Below are positions 7,858 through 16,600 of a stretch of 37,760 nucleotides of DNA, one piece after another. This DNA is from Candidatus Bilophila faecipullorum. Lineage in GTDB: Bacteria; Desulfobacterota; Desulfovibrionia; Desulfovibrionales; Desulfovibrionaceae. Both the position numbers and the translations under genes were made by a program. The stretch covers positions 1 through 37,760 of the forward strand of contig CALVEZ010000034.1 in NCBI GenBank assembly GCA_944326695.1. The letters run 5' to 3'. The notes under the pieces were generated by a model that worked only from the letters and a program-made list of their open reading frames with translations, did not search any database and had not been told where the DNA came from. Numbering within the stretch: position 1 is the first letter of the stretch; each line of letters opens with the position of its first letter.

Positions 7858-9627
7858 ATGGAAAACGGTCGAAAACTGCTGCGTGGGATTGCGCTGGCGG
7901 CGATTGCCGTGATCGGACTGGGTGGGATCGCGTTGTTTGCTTCACCGTCGCTGGCCGCGGACAGCCGGCCTGACGTGATTCGCATCGATGCCATCGGCCA
8001 GCTCAAGAAGAAGCTGGAAATGCCTCCCGCCGTGTTTTTGCATGACGAACACACCAAGGCCCTCGCCGCTGCGGGGAAGGATTGTTCCGTCTGTCATACG
8101 GCCGCCGCGACCGGGCACACCGTCAAATTCCAGCGCGAAGGCGACGGAACTGACCCGAAAAAGCTGGAAAAGCTGTATCACAATGGCTGCATAGGCTGCC
8201 ATGAGAATATGGCCTCCGACAACCTGAAAACCGGTCCGCTGGACGGCGAGTGCCGTGCCTGCCACAACACGAAGCTGCCCTTCAAGAGCGTGCAGGCGCC
8301 CGTCAAGATGGGAAGCAAGTCGCTGCACTATCTCCACGTCAGCTCCGAGGCCATCGTGAACCCCGCCGATCCGCAGGAAAACTGCGGCGTCTGCCACCAC
8401 GTCTACGACGCCAAGCTCAAGAAGCTTGTGTGGAAGAAGGGGCAGGAGGACGCTTGCGCTTCCTGTCACGGCGACAAGGCCGAAGGTTCCAAGCCTTCAC
8501 TTCAGACCGCCGTGCACACCAAGTGCGTGTGGTGTCACGAGAACGTGGCCCAGACGTCGCGCGCCTACTACACCTCGCAGGCCGAGGCGAAGAAGGCGCA
8601 GGCTCCCAAGAGCAACAAGACGCTGACCGCCAAGCAGATCAAGGCGGAAGCCGCTGCCGAGGCCGCGGCCATCGAAGCCGCCATCGTCACCGGCCCCACC
8701 ACCTGCGCCGGCTGCCACACCGAGGCGGCCCAGTCCAAGTTCAAGCAGGTCAGCCCGGTTCCGCGTCTCATGCGCGGCCAGCCCGACGCCACCGTCCTGC
8801 TGCCCGTGAACAACGCCAAGCGTCCCGTCGGCGCTCCCGAAGCGGGCATGAAGCCGGTCGTCTTCAACCACAAGGCGCATGAGGCGTCCGTGGACAGTTG
8901 CCGTACCTGCCATCATGTGCGCATTGAGTCCTGCACCGTCTGCCATACCGTAGACGGCAACAAGGACGGCAACTTCGTCAAGCTGGCCGACGCCATGCAC
9001 GCCCCGGCGTCCGACAGCAGTTGCGTGGGCTGCCACAAGCAGACCGTGATGACCAAGAAGGAATGCGCCGGCTGCCACGGTGCCGTTCCGGTCATGGCCC
9101 CCGGCTCCTGCGCCACCTGCCACAAGGACGTGAAGGGCATCACCGCCGCCCAGATTGCGGACGGAAGCGCCTTTGAGCTCAGCAAGGAACAGCTTGCGGA
9201 CATCGCGGCCCAGAATGTGGCCGAAGAACCCAAGCCCGTGAAGCCGCTGGACCCTGCGGAAGTTCCCGAAACCGTGACCATCGGCGTGCTCTCGCACGAC
9301 TTCGAGCCCAGCGTCTTCCCGCATCGGAAGATATACGAGGCCCTCGTCAAGGGGACCGGCGAAAACGGCCTTGCCGCCGCTTTCCACACGTCGCCGCTGT
9401 CCATGTGCGCCGCCTGCCACCACAACAGCCCCGTGGCCGATTTGAAGACGCCGCCCAAGTGCGCGAGCTGCCACGGCATTCAGGCTGACAAGATGGCCGC
9501 GAGCGTCAACAAGCCGTCGCTCAAGGCCGCGTATCATCAACAGTGCATGGCCTGTCACGATCGGATGCAGATCGCGAAGCCTGCCGCCACCGATTGCGCG
9601 GGCTGCCACACCCCGCGCGTGAACTAG
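7858..9627 (+). CDS. hmcA: Hexadecahaem cytochrome HmcA
   Basis: A 589-residue periplasmic high-molecular-weight cytochrome c, the electron entry point of the Hmc transmembrane redox complex. In Desulfovibrio it exchanges electrons with type I cytochrome c3 and hydrogenases. I count 16 CXXCH haem-binding motifs, from CSVCH at residue 76 to CAGCH nine residues before the C-terminus, the number that defines HmcA. The N-terminus is a Sec signal (hydrophobic to about residue 30, cleavage near PSLA/A). Between haems 6 and 7 there is an Ala/Lys/Glu-rich stretch of about 50 residues (AEAKKAQAPKSNKTLTAKQI and on) that looks like a flexible insertion. The ATG at 7858 has AAAGGA nine bases upstream and leads directly into the signal peptide. 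It is the first gene of hmcABCDEF. Confidence 0.96.
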   Translation: MENGRKLLRGIALAAIAVIGLGGIALFASPSLAADSRPDVIRIDAIGQLKKKLEMPPAVFLHDEHTKALAAAGKDCSVCHTAAATGHTVKFQREGDGTDPKKLEKLYHNGCIGCHENMASDNLKTGPLDGECRACHNTKLPFKSVQAPVKMGSKSLHYLHVSSEAIVNPADPQENCGVCHHVYDAKLKKLVWKKGQEDACASCHGDKAEGSKPSLQTAVHTKCVWCHENVAQTSRAYYTSQAEAKKAQAPKSNKTLTAKQIKAEAAAEAAAIEAAIVTGPTTCAGCHTEAAQSKFKQVSPVPRLMRGQPDATVLLPVNNAKRPVGAPEAGMKPVVFNHKAHEASVDSCRTCHHVRIESCTVCHTVDGNKDGNFVKLADAMHAPASDSSCVGCHKQTVMTKKECAGCHGAVPVMAPGSCATCHKDVKGITAAQIADGSAFELSKEQLADIAAQNVAEEPKPVKPLDPAEVPETVTIGVLSHDFEPSVFPHRKIYEALVKGTGENGLAAAFHTSPLSMCAACHHNSPVADLKTPPKCASCHGIQADKMAASVNKPSLKAAYHQQCMACHDRMQIAKPAATDCAGCHTPRVN

Positions 9628-9643
9628 GCGGTGAGGAGAAGAT

Positions 9644-10879
9644 ATGAACCGTAGATCATTTCTGACCCTGATGGGTGGCCTTGGTATCGGGGCTCTCGGC
9701 GGCGCGAAATCCGCGTCCGCCGCGGGCGGGACTTTCCACGGGTATCCCGACAGCAACGGCGTGCTGCACGACACCACGCTGTGCATCGGGTGCCGCCGTT
9801 GCGAAAAGGCCTGCAACGAGGTCAACCATCTCCCCCAACCGGAAAAGCCCTTTACCGATCTCAACGTGCTCAACGAAAAGCGCCGCACGACCGCGAAAGA
9901 GTGGACCGTGGTGAACAAGTATCGCCCGGCCAATCTCGATAAGGACGTGTTCCGCAAGAGCCAGTGCATGCATTGCGAGGAACCCGCCTGCGCGAGCGCC
10001 TGCTTCGTCAAGGCGTTCACCAAGAACCCCGACGGGTCCGTCACCTATGATCCCACCCTCTGCGTGGGGTGCCGCTACTGCATGATCGCCTGTCCCTTCA
10101 ACATCCCGGGCTACACCTACGAGCGCGCGCTCAACCCGCTGGTGCAGAAGTGTACCATGTGCCACCCGCGCCTGCAGGAAGGCAAACTTCCCGGCTGTGT
10201 GGAAGCCTGCCCCACGGGTGCGCTCATCTTCGGCAAGCGCAAGGACCTTGTGAAAATCGCGTGGGATCGCATCACCGAGCATCCCGAACGCTATCAGGAT
10301 CACGTTTACGGCGAGCACGAAATGGGCGGTACCGCGTGGATGACCATTTCCGGCGCGCCCTTCAAGGAAGTGGGCCTGAACGAGGAACTCGGCACCAAGG
10401 CCGCCGCCGAATACACGGCGGGCGCGCTCGGCGCCGTGCCGATGGTCGTAGGCATCTGGCCCGTGCTGCTCGGCGGGGCGTATGCCATCACCAAGCGCAA
10501 GGAACAGATCGCCAAGGAAGAGCGGGAAGAGGCCGTCATGTCGGCTGTCGCCCGTACTGAGGACGAAGCCGCGAAGAAGCTGCAGGCCAGCCTCGACAAG
10601 GCGGCCAAGGACGCCGCCAAGGAAAGGGATCGCACGGTCGCTTCCGAGGTGAAGAAGGCTGTAGCCGAGGCCGAAGAGGCGCTGCGCGCGCAGCTTGAGG
10701 CGGAAAAGGCTGAAGCCGTGGCCAAGGCTGCGGAAGAAGCTGCCGCGAAGGCCGCCGAGGAAGCCGCCGCCCGCTTTGCGGAACAGGCCAAGGCCGCGCA
10801 GAACAAGGCTGCCGCCAAGCCTTCAAAGCCTGAAAAGGGCAGGAAGGGCAAGAACGACACCAGCGGCGGGGAGGCGTAA
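9644..10879 (+). CDS. hmcB: Hmc iron-sulfur subunit HmcB
   Basis: A 411-residue periplasm-facing ferredoxin-like subunit that passes electrons between HmcA and the membrane subunits. It opens with a twin-arginine-like signal ([19 protein letters not shown]). Sixteen cysteines in four groups, at about residues 47-57 ([11 protein letters not shown]), 108-120 ([13 protein letters not shown]), 140-150 ([11 protein letters not shown]) and 170-189, can hold four [4Fe-4S] clusters. A hydrophobic segment at about 258-282 can anchor it. The last 130 residues are a highly charged Ala/Glu/Lys-rich helix that reads as a coiled coil, followed by a basic tail. hmcA ends 16 bp upstream and hmcC begins 3 bp after the stop. 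Confidence 0.94.
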   Translation: MNRRSFLTLMGGLGIGALGGAKSASAAGGTFHGYPDSNGVLHDTTLCIGCRRCEKACNEVNHLPQPEKPFTDLNVLNEKRRTTAKEWTVVNKYRPANLDKDVFRKSQCMHCEEPACASACFVKAFTKNPDGSVTYDPTLCVGCRYCMIACPFNIPGYTYERALNPLVQKCTMCHPRLQEGKLPGCVEACPTGALIFGKRKDLVKIAWDRITEHPERYQDHVYGEHEMGGTAWMTISGAPFKEVGLNEELGTKAAAEYTAGALGAVPMVVGIWPVLLGGAYAITKRKEQIAKEEREEAVMSAVARTEDEAAKKLQASLDKAAKDAAKERDRTVASEVKKAVAEAEEALRAQLEAEKAEAVAKAAEEAAAKAAEEAAARFAEQAKAAQNKAAAKPSKPEKGRKGKNDTSGGEA

Positions 10880-10882
10880 GCA

Positions 10883-12172
10883 ATGAAGTTCTGGAAAAAG
10901 ATATCAAAGCAGCTTGACGGAATGGCCGATGTCATGGCCGCCAAGCCGTTTATGCAGGGATTCGTGGGCAAGACCCTGCTTTCCATCCCGCGCACGCCCG
11001 GCAACCTGATCACGGCGGTCATCCTCTTCATCGGCCTTTTGATCACCATCGCCCGTTTCGGCTTCGGCATCGGCGCGGTGAGCAACCTGTCCGACAATAA
11101 CCCCTGGGGTATCTGGATCGCCTTTGACCTCTTGTGCGGCGTCGCATTGGCGGCGGGCGGCTACGTGACCTCCTCGGCCTGCTACCTCTTCGGCATGAAG
11201 CGGTACCATTCCGCGGTGCGCCCGGCCATCCTGACTGCCTTCCTCGGCTATGCCTTCGTCGTCGTGGCTCTGCTCTACGACGTAGGTCAGCCGTGGCGCC
11301 TGCCCTATCCCCTTCTCGTGTCGCAGGGCACCACGTCACTGCTCTTTGAAGTGGGCCTGTGCGTGGGCATCTACCTGACCGTGCTCTTCGTGGAATGGTC
11401 TCCCGTAGGCCTCGAATGGCTCCTCGGCATGAAGCAGGCCCCCTGCTGGCTGACCCGGCTGCGCCCCTACATGCACACCATCCGCAAGGGCGTGCTGTGC
11501 TTCACCATTCCGCTGACCATCCTCGGCGTGGTGCTGTCCACCATGCACCAGTCTTCCCTCGGCGCGCTGTTCCTCATCGCCCCGAGCAAGATGCACCCTC
11601 TGTGGTACTCGCCGTTTATGCCGGTGTTCTTCTTCATTTCCTCTATGGTCGCCGGCCTGTCGATGGTTATCTTTGAAGGGACGCTGGCGCACAAGCCTTT
11701 CCACCACAAGATGGACGAAACCCATCTGCGCGAGGCGGACGGCGTCGTCCTCGGCTTTGGCCGGGCGGCCTCCTTCGTGCTGATCGGCTACTTCATCATC
11801 AAGGTCCTCGACGTCACGATGGACAACGACTGGCATTACCTCGCCACCGGCTACGGAGCGTGGTTCGCCGTGGAAATGGTCGGTTTCGTGCTGCTGCCCG
11901 CCTTCCTGTACGCCCTCGGCGTGCGCGAAAAGCGGCTCACCCTGATCCGCGTGGCCTCGGTCTTTGCCGTGCTCGGCATCGTGGTCAACCGCTTCAACGT
12001 GTGTCTGGTGGCCTTCAACTGGCAGCTTGACAGCGCCGACCGCTATTTCCCGAGCATCACCGAAGTGCTGCTGTCCATCTTCATCGTGACGATGATCGTG
12101 ACGGTGTACCGCTTCGTCTGCTCGAAGATGCCGGTCATGTACGAACACCCCGACTTTAAGGACGCCCACTAG
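10883..12172 (+). CDS. hmcC: Hmc membrane subunit HmcC (NrfD family)
   Basis: A 429-residue polytopic inner-membrane protein of the NrfD/PsrC family, which exchanges electrons with the menaquinone pool next to a four-cluster ferredoxin subunit such as HmcB. About ten hydrophobic helices run from residue 30 to 415, with the family stretch NPWGIWIAFDLLCGVALAAGG in the first quarter and MHQSSLGALFLIAPSKMHPL in the middle. No haem ligand pattern is expected in this family. GGAGG lies before the ATG and the gap to hmcB is 3 bp, so translation is probably coupled. Confidence 0.94.
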   Translation: MKFWKKISKQLDGMADVMAAKPFMQGFVGKTLLSIPRTPGNLITAVILFIGLLITIARFGFGIGAVSNLSDNNPWGIWIAFDLLCGVALAAGGYVTSSACYLFGMKRYHSAVRPAILTAFLGYAFVVVALLYDVGQPWRLPYPLLVSQGTTSLLFEVGLCVGIYLTVLFVEWSPVGLEWLLGMKQAPCWLTRLRPYMHTIRKGVLCFTIPLTILGVVLSTMHQSSLGALFLIAPSKMHPLWYSPFMPVFFFISSMVAGLSMVIFEGTLAHKPFHHKMDETHLREADGVVLGFGRAASFVLIGYFIIKVLDVTMDNDWHYLATGYGAWFAVEMVGFVLLPAFLYALGVREKRLTLIRVASVFAVLGIVVNRFNVCLVAFNWQLDSADRYFPSITEVLLSIFIVTMIVTVYRFVCSKMPVMYEHPDFKDAH

Positions 12173-12189
12173 GGCGCCGGGAGCGAACA

Positions 12190-12333
12190 ATGGAAGATTT
12201 TCCCACGCTCTATTCGTTCATGGTTTACACCAAGGGCTGGACGTATGTCCTCATGGGCGTCGCGCTCGTGGGGTTCCTCGGATACTGGCGCTTCCTCTTC
12301 GGACGCGACGAGAGAACCGGCAGACCCGAGTAA
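12190..12333 (+). CDS. hmcD: Small Hmc membrane subunit HmcD
   Basis: A 47-residue single-span membrane protein (MEDFPTLYSFMVYTKGWTYV, then a hydrophobic segment to about residue 34, then the positive tail FGRDERTGRPE). Size, position between hmcC and hmcE and one-helix topology match HmcD of the Desulfovibrio vulgaris operon. It begins 17 bp after hmcC, with GGGAG before the ATG. Its role is probably structural; no redox ligand is seen. Confidence 0.88.
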   Translation: MEDFPTLYSFMVYTKGWTYVLMGVALVGFLGYWRFLFGRDERTGRPE

Positions 12334-12351
12334 TCCGTAAGGAGCTGAGCT

Positions 12352-13032
12352 ATGTATGAATTCCTCACTGGTCCCATGCTGTGGGTCGCCTTTCTCGTCT
12401 TTGTGATCGGTCTGGCCCGCCGTGTGGTCCTGTATATCCGCGGGCTGGACTGGCGCCTTGAGCGCGTGGCCTACGGCCCGGGCCGCAAAATCGGCATGAA
12501 AGGCGCGCTTTCCTCCGTCTTTCAGTGGCTGGTGCCCTTCGGCACGCACAGCTGGCGCAGGCAGCCCTATTTCACCATCGCCTTTTTCCTTTTCCACATC
12601 GGCGTGGTGATCGTGCCCCTCTTTTTGGCGGGGCACATGGTCATCATGCAGGAACGTTTCGGCTTCAGCCTGCCGTCCCTGCCCATGTGGTTTTCCGATG
12701 CCTTCACGGTGCTGGCCATCGTGGGCGGCATCATGATGGTGCTGCGCCGCATCGCGCTGCCGGAAGTCCGCTTTTTGACCAACATGGCCGACTGGGGCAT
12801 CCTCGTTCTGGTCCTGTTCGTGCTCGTGGCCGGTTTCCTCGCCCGTATGCAGGCTCCCGGCTACGAAAGCTGGCTCTTGTGGCACATCTTTGCGGCCGAG
12901 CTGGTGCTGATTCTGGCGCCGTTCACCAAGCTTTCCCACATCGTGCTCTACTTCATGTCGCGCGGTCAGCTTGGCATGGACTTCGCCATCAAGCGCGGCG
13001 GCGCGACGCGCGGCCCCGCTTTCCCGTGGTAA
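12352..13032 (+). CDS. hmcE: Hmc membrane subunit HmcE
   Basis: A 226-residue inner-membrane protein with about five transmembrane helices. The fold and the histidines in the helices (FHIGVVIVPLFLAGHMVIM, then WHIFAAELVLILAPFTKLSHIVLY) resemble the NarI-like b-type cytochrome subunits that pair with HdrD-like proteins, so it probably carries haem b and works with HmcF at the cytoplasmic face. Haem binding is inferred from the family, not proven by the sequence. It starts 18 bp after hmcD behind AAGGAGCTG and ends 33 bp before hmcF. Confidence 0.9.
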   Translation: MYEFLTGPMLWVAFLVFVIGLARRVVLYIRGLDWRLERVAYGPGRKIGMKGALSSVFQWLVPFGTHSWRRQPYFTIAFFLFHIGVVIVPLFLAGHMVIMQERFGFSLPSLPMWFSDAFTVLAIVGGIMMVLRRIALPEVRFLTNMADWGILVLVLFVLVAGFLARMQAPGYESWLLWHIFAAELVLILAPFTKLSHIVLYFMSRGQLGMDFAIKRGGATRGPAFPW

Positions 13033-13065
13033 TCGCTGAAGATTGCCGGAATAACGGAGGACAAC

Positions 13066-14460
13066 ATGCCTGAAGGCAAGTTTTGCAATAGACGCCCCAT
13101 CACCACCGAGGAGGACCTGAAGGCGCTTCTCGGCGACAAGGGCGGGCAGCAGTACTATAAAGAAATGGAAACGCTGGAAGTGGACACGGTCGCGCTGTGG
13201 GACAGCCTGCAGAAGACCTGCAAGTCCCGCACGCTGACGTGGCTCGAAATCTGCGCCCACTGCGGCCTGTGCGCCAACAGCTGTTTCCTGTACATGGCCA
13301 ACAACCGCGACCCCAAACAGGTGCCGTCGTACAAGATTCAGTCCACGCTGGGTGAGATGATCCGTCGCAAGGGGCAGGTCGACACCGAGTTCATGATCAA
13401 TGCCATGGAAGTGGCGTGGGCGAAATGCACCTGCTGCAACCGCTGCGGCACCTATTGCCCGCACGGCATCGACATGGGCGTGATGTTCAGCTACCTGCGC
13501 GGCATCCTGTACGCGCAGGGCTTCGTGCCGTGGGAACTCAAGATCGGCGCGGGGATGCACCGTGTTTACGGCGCGCAGATGGACGTGACCACCGAGGACT
13601 GGGTGGACACCTGTGAATGGATGGCTGACGAAAACTCGGAAGAGTGGCCGGGCCTTGAAATTCCGGTGGACAAGGAAGACTGCGACGTCATGTACATCCT
13701 GAACGCCCGCGAGCCCAAGCACTACCCCGAAGACGTGGCGCAGGCCGCCATCCTCTTCCACGTGGCCGGTGAAAAGTGGACCGTGCCGTCCGTGGGCTGG
13801 GAAAACACCTCCCTGTCCATGTTTGCGGGTGACTGGGAAGCCTGCGCCAACAACGTGAAGCGCATCTACGGCGCGGTCGAGCGCCTGCGTCCCAAGATGG
13901 TCGTAGGCACCGAATGCGGCCACGCGCACCGCGCCACGGTGGTGGAAGGCCCCTACTGGGCGGGCCGGGAAGACGGCAAGCCGCCGGTTCCCTTCCTGCA
14001 CTATGTGGAATGGCTTGCCGACGCGCTGCGCAAGGGCAAGATCAAGATCGACCCCGCCAAGCGCCTCAAGATGCCCGTGACCTTGCAGGACTCCTGCAAC
14101 TACATCCGCAACCACGGTCTGGCCGAGCACACCCGCTACATCATGAGCCAGATCGCGGAAGACTTCCGCGAGATGAAGTGCAACCGTGAGGACAACTTCT
14201 GCTGCGGCGGCGGTGGCGGCTTCAACGGCATCGGCAAGTTCCGTCCGCAGCGCGACAAGGGCCTGTACATGAAGTTGCAGCAGATACGCGAAACGGGTGC
14301 CAAGCTCGTCATTTCGCCCTGCCACAACTGCTGGGACGCCATCCGCGACATGATGGAAGTCTACCACGTGCACGACATCAAATGGAGCTTCCTGAAGCCC
14401 ATCATCATCGACATGATGATCGTCCCCGAGCACTTGAAGCCTCAGGATGACGACGAATAA
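13066..14460 (+). CDS. hmcF: Hmc cytoplasmic iron-sulfur subunit HmcF
   Basis: A 464-residue cytoplasmic protein related to heterodisulfide reductase subunit HdrD. Two ferredoxin motifs stand at residues 63-73 ([11 protein letters not shown]) and 121-131 ([11 protein letters not shown]). The C-terminal third carries a single CCG domain: [10 protein letters not shown], then [12 protein letters not shown] and PCHNCWDAI, the ligand set for a non-cubane 4Fe-4S cluster in Hdr enzymes. It probably closes the electron path of the Hmc complex on the inside of the membrane; its physiological acceptor is not settled by sequence. GGAGG precedes the ATG. A strong terminator follows, with no rrf1/rrf2 regulatory pair behind it. 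Confidence 0.95.
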   Translation: MPEGKFCNRRPITTEEDLKALLGDKGGQQYYKEMETLEVDTVALWDSLQKTCKSRTLTWLEICAHCGLCANSCFLYMANNRDPKQVPSYKIQSTLGEMIRRKGQVDTEFMINAMEVAWAKCTCCNRCGTYCPHGIDMGVMFSYLRGILYAQGFVPWELKIGAGMHRVYGAQMDVTTEDWVDTCEWMADENSEEWPGLEIPVDKEDCDVMYILNAREPKHYPEDVAQAAILFHVAGEKWTVPSVGWENTSLSMFAGDWEACANNVKRIYGAVERLRPKMVVGTECGHAHRATVVEGPYWAGREDGKPPVPFLHYVEWLADALRKGKIKIDPAKRLKMPVTLQDSCNYIRNHGLAEHTRYIMSQIAEDFREMKCNREDNFCCGGGGGFNGIGKFRPQRDKGLYMKLQQIRETGAKLVISPCHNCWDAIRDMMEVYHVHDIKWSFLKPIIIDMMIVPEHLKPQDDDE

Positions 14461-14537
14461 AAACGCATGAGGCGGAAAGGCGTCTTTCAAGAGATGCCTT
14501 TCTCCTTTGTTGATGAAGCGCTCCCCCGCGGGAGGAT

Positions 14538-14572
14538 AAGCGCCTCGGACCCTTGGCCCGGGGCGCTTTTTT
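14538..14572 (+). terminator. hmc operon terminator
   Basis: AAGCGCC (14538-14544) pairs with GGCGCTT (14562-14568), extended inward by CGG/CCG after one T-G wobble, and is followed by a T-run to 14572. It lies about 80 bp after the hmcF stop. Confidence 0.88.
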
Positions 14573-14745
14573 CAGGGGAATCCCGGAGGAGAACGGGATT
14601 CCGGGATCAAGGAGAGAAGCGGGGAATCTTCCCTCCTTGTGGGAGGAGCAAGAGGGGAGGCGATGGAACGCCGTTTTACGCGGCATTCCGTGTCCGGCAG
14701 CAGACCCGGGACGGATTTCCGCCGGAATTCGTCGGTTTTTCAGGA

Positions 14746-14771
14746 AAGGGAGGAAGAGGTTTTCCTCCCTT
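14746..14771. terminator. Hairpin downstream of alcohol dehydrogenase
   Basis: A perfect 10-bp stem, AAGGGAGGAA with TTCCTCCCTT, around a six-base loop, 38 bp past the leftward stop codon at 14810. The T-rich side (TTTTCAGTTTTTT) is on the plus strand, so it may serve either direction. Confidence 0.5.
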
Positions 14772-14809
14772 CCGTTTTCAGTTTTTTCGTTGTTGCGGGG
14801 CTTTCGCCT

Positions 14810-16021
14810 TTATTCCATCTTTCTGAGGGAGCGGCGGTAAATCCGGGCGATCCGTTCCCGGTCTGCGGGTACGGGGGCCAGAGAAAGCAGCAAGCCGAGG
14901 GAAGGCGTCTCTTCCGCAAGTTCGCACAGGCGGTCGATGTCGTCCTCGGTAAAGCCTTCGTCCTCCAGCTTTTCCGGCACGCCCATTTGCGCCAGCCATT
15001 CTTCCACGCCCTTGGCGGCCTTGTGCGCTTCATCCGGGTCGCCCTTGAGGTCGGGCATGATCGGGCGGAGAATGGAGGCCAGCGTGGCCGCGCAGGCGGG
15101 GTAGCACTCTTCGATAATGGCGGGCAGGAGCATGGAGAGGCCAAGGCCGTGCGACAGTTCCGGCTTGACGCCGCTCAGGGGGTGCTCAAGGGCGTGCGTG
15201 AAATGGAGCATCCCATTGTCGAAGGCCGTCCCCGCGATCATGGAGGCGTAGCTGAGGCAGTAACGGGCCTTCAGATCGTCCGGGTCTGCCGACGCCTTGG
15301 GCAGGTACTTGGCGACGAGCCGGATGGTTTCTTCCGCAAGCAGGATGGCCAGCGGGTTGGCAACGGTGGTGGTGGCCGCTTCCACAACGTGATTGACGGC
15401 GTCGATGGACACATAGCGGGTCTGCTTGGGGGAAAGCTTGGTCATAAGGGCCGGATCGTCGATGGAGAACAGGGGATAGATGCAGTCGTAGGCGATGGCG
15501 GGCTTGTAGTTGAGCTTGGTGATGCTGGCCACGGCGAAACGGTTGACTTCGCTGCCCGTACCGTGCGTCAGGTTGATGACTACGATGGGAACGGCCTTGG
15601 TGGGCGTGAACTGGTAGGTATAAAGTTCCTCACCGGTCCGGCCAGGATTGGCAAGCAGGATGGCCGCGCTCTTGCCCGCGTCGATGGGGCTTCCCCCGCC
15701 GATGCACAGGACCGCCTGCGCCCCGGCGGAGCGCCCGAGTTCCGCAGCTTCATCGATGGAGTCGGTCGTGGGGTTGGGCGTTACCTTGTCGTAAAGGGTG
15801 GTGGTAAGGCCATGCTTCGCGCAGGCCTTCTGCACATGCTCCCACGCTCCCGTAAGCTTGTAGGAACGTCCGCCGGTCACGCAGAGCAGCTTGCTGATGC
15901 CCCGCGCCTTGAGTTCGGCGGCTATGTCGTCCAGCTTTTCAATGGCGCCCGCGCCGAGATAGGCTGTCGTCTTGGTGCGAATTTCCCGTACTTCCCATTC
16001 ATTAAACTCGGCGTCCCACAT
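14810..16021 (-). CDS. Iron-containing alcohol dehydrogenase
   Basis: A 403-residue cytoplasmic group III alcohol dehydrogenase, which reduces aldehydes or oxidises alcohols with NAD(P)H. The nucleotide-binding signature GGGSPIDAGK starts at residue 108. The metal ligands by family alignment are Asp207 and His211 (SIDAVNHVVEA), His276 (HFTHALEHPLSG) and His291 (SHGLGLSMLLP), all present. The start MWDAEFNEWE has AAGGAGC eight bases upstream. It is transcribed alone from an AT-rich control region with a good promoter. Its substrate is open: ethanol or another short alcohol is the default; the sulfoacetaldehyde reductases of taurine-degrading relatives belong to the same family, but no taurine or isethionate genes lie nearby. 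Confidence 0.92.
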   Translation of the reverse strand: MWDAEFNEWEVREIRTKTTAYLGAGAIEKLDDIAAELKARGISKLLCVTGGRSYKLTGAWEHVQKACAKHGLTTTLYDKVTPNPTTDSIDEAAELGRSAGAQAVLCIGGGSPIDAGKSAAILLANPGRTGEELYTYQFTPTKAVPIVVINLTHGTGSEVNRFAVASITKLNYKPAIAYDCIYPLFSIDDPALMTKLSPKQTRYVSIDAVNHVVEAATTTVANPLAILLAEETIRLVAKYLPKASADPDDLKARYCLSYASMIAGTAFDNGMLHFTHALEHPLSGVKPELSHGLGLSMLLPAIIEECYPACAATLASILRPIMPDLKGDPDEAHKAAKGVEEWLAQMGVPEKLEDEGFTEDDIDRLCELAEETPSLGLLLSLAPVPADRERIARIYRRSLRKME

Positions 16022-16038
16022 GATGCGCTCCTTCTGAC

Positions 16039-16140
16039 TGTATGATAGGTTGAATAATCAAACATATTGTGTCTTTTTTCACTAAATAGGCTTCGGAAAA
16101 ATGATTGTCAAGTGAAAAAGATAACAAAAGTAATCATACA
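16039..16140. promoter_or_regulatory. Dyads around the dehydrogenase promoter
   Basis: TGTATGAT at 16039-16046 and its inverse ATCATACA at 16133-16140 bracket the promoter, 86 bp apart. A short palindrome TTGAATAATCAA (16050-16061) lies in the leader. They may be regulator sites; no regulator gene is adjacent. Confidence 0.4.
16083..16111 (-). promoter_or_regulatory. Promoter of the alcohol dehydrogenase
   Basis: On the minus strand: a perfect -35 TTGACA (16106-16111), 17 bp, then TATTTA (16083-16088), 61 bp before the start codon. Confidence 0.65.
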
Positions 16141-16540
16141 ATAAATACGGTGTGAAAGAAGAAGACATGCGAAGAGGCACTGCCTGCACCCGGATTCAAT
16201 GTGCGAGGTGAAAAAAAGCTCTGGAGAACTCTCACTGGCGACAAAAGAATGCTTTTTTTTGCGTTGGCCCGCTGGTGGAGGCAAAGGGACTTTCACTTCA
16301 CCCATAGTAAGCCGTTAGGAGTCTCGCCATTCCGCAGAAAGGGGCGGGAGGCGGGCGTTTCTTGCGGAAGCATGGCTTTACCCGGCGCTGGTCCGTTTTT
16401 GACAGAGAGCCCCTGTGGACACACCATCGGGTCCGGCATGGGCCAGAAATCCGTATAAAGAAAGTGCAATGGAAGTGGGTTCCCTTACGCAGCACGCAGG
16501 ACCGGGCCAGCGAGCTTGTGCAGGGAACTGGGGCCTTACT

Positions 16541-16561
16541 CCCACGGCGGGCCGCCGTGGG
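16541..16561. terminator. Palindromic hairpin after DUF554 gene
   Basis: CCCACGGCGG and CCGCCGTGGG flank a single G. It lies 39 bp past the leftward stop at 16601. There is no T-run, so a terminator function is only likely. Confidence 0.45.
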
Positions 16562-16600
16562 CTTGAAGGGGCTATGATGGCTAGGGAAAAAGGACGGCGC

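Larger units (their letters stand above)
14461..14809. other. Convergent intergenic region
   Basis: About 350 bp between hmcF and the oppositely directed alcohol dehydrogenase. It holds the hmc terminator (14538-14572), a second hairpin (14577-14602; GGAATCCCG pairing with CGGGATTCC) and the hairpin at 14746-14771. No gene is seen. Confidence 0.6.
16022..16600. other. AT-rich control region and spacer
   Basis: About 580 bp. The first 130 bp are strikingly AT-rich and hold the dehydrogenase promoter and two dyads. The remainder has GC content nearer the rest of the window and contains a 21-bp near-perfect palindrome (16541-16561) close to the end of the next gene. No coding region is convincing. 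Confidence 0.5.

Noticed and set aside
12169..14490. An open frame of 773 codons opposite hmcC-hmcF
   Set aside because: It is antisense to four well-supported hmc genes, with a His/Asp/Gly-rich translation and no start signal.
14810..16021. Naming the Fe-alcohol dehydrogenase as a sulfoacetaldehyde reductase
   Set aside because: The family fits, but no taurine transaminase, isethionate lyase or transporter gene is in the window, and the substrate cannot be read from the sequence.
16050..16061. An FNR-type box (TTGA/TCAA) before the alcohol dehydrogenase
   Set aside because: The gap between half sites is four bases, while FNR/CRP boxes need six between TTGA and TCAA. It is kept only as a dyad of unknown use.
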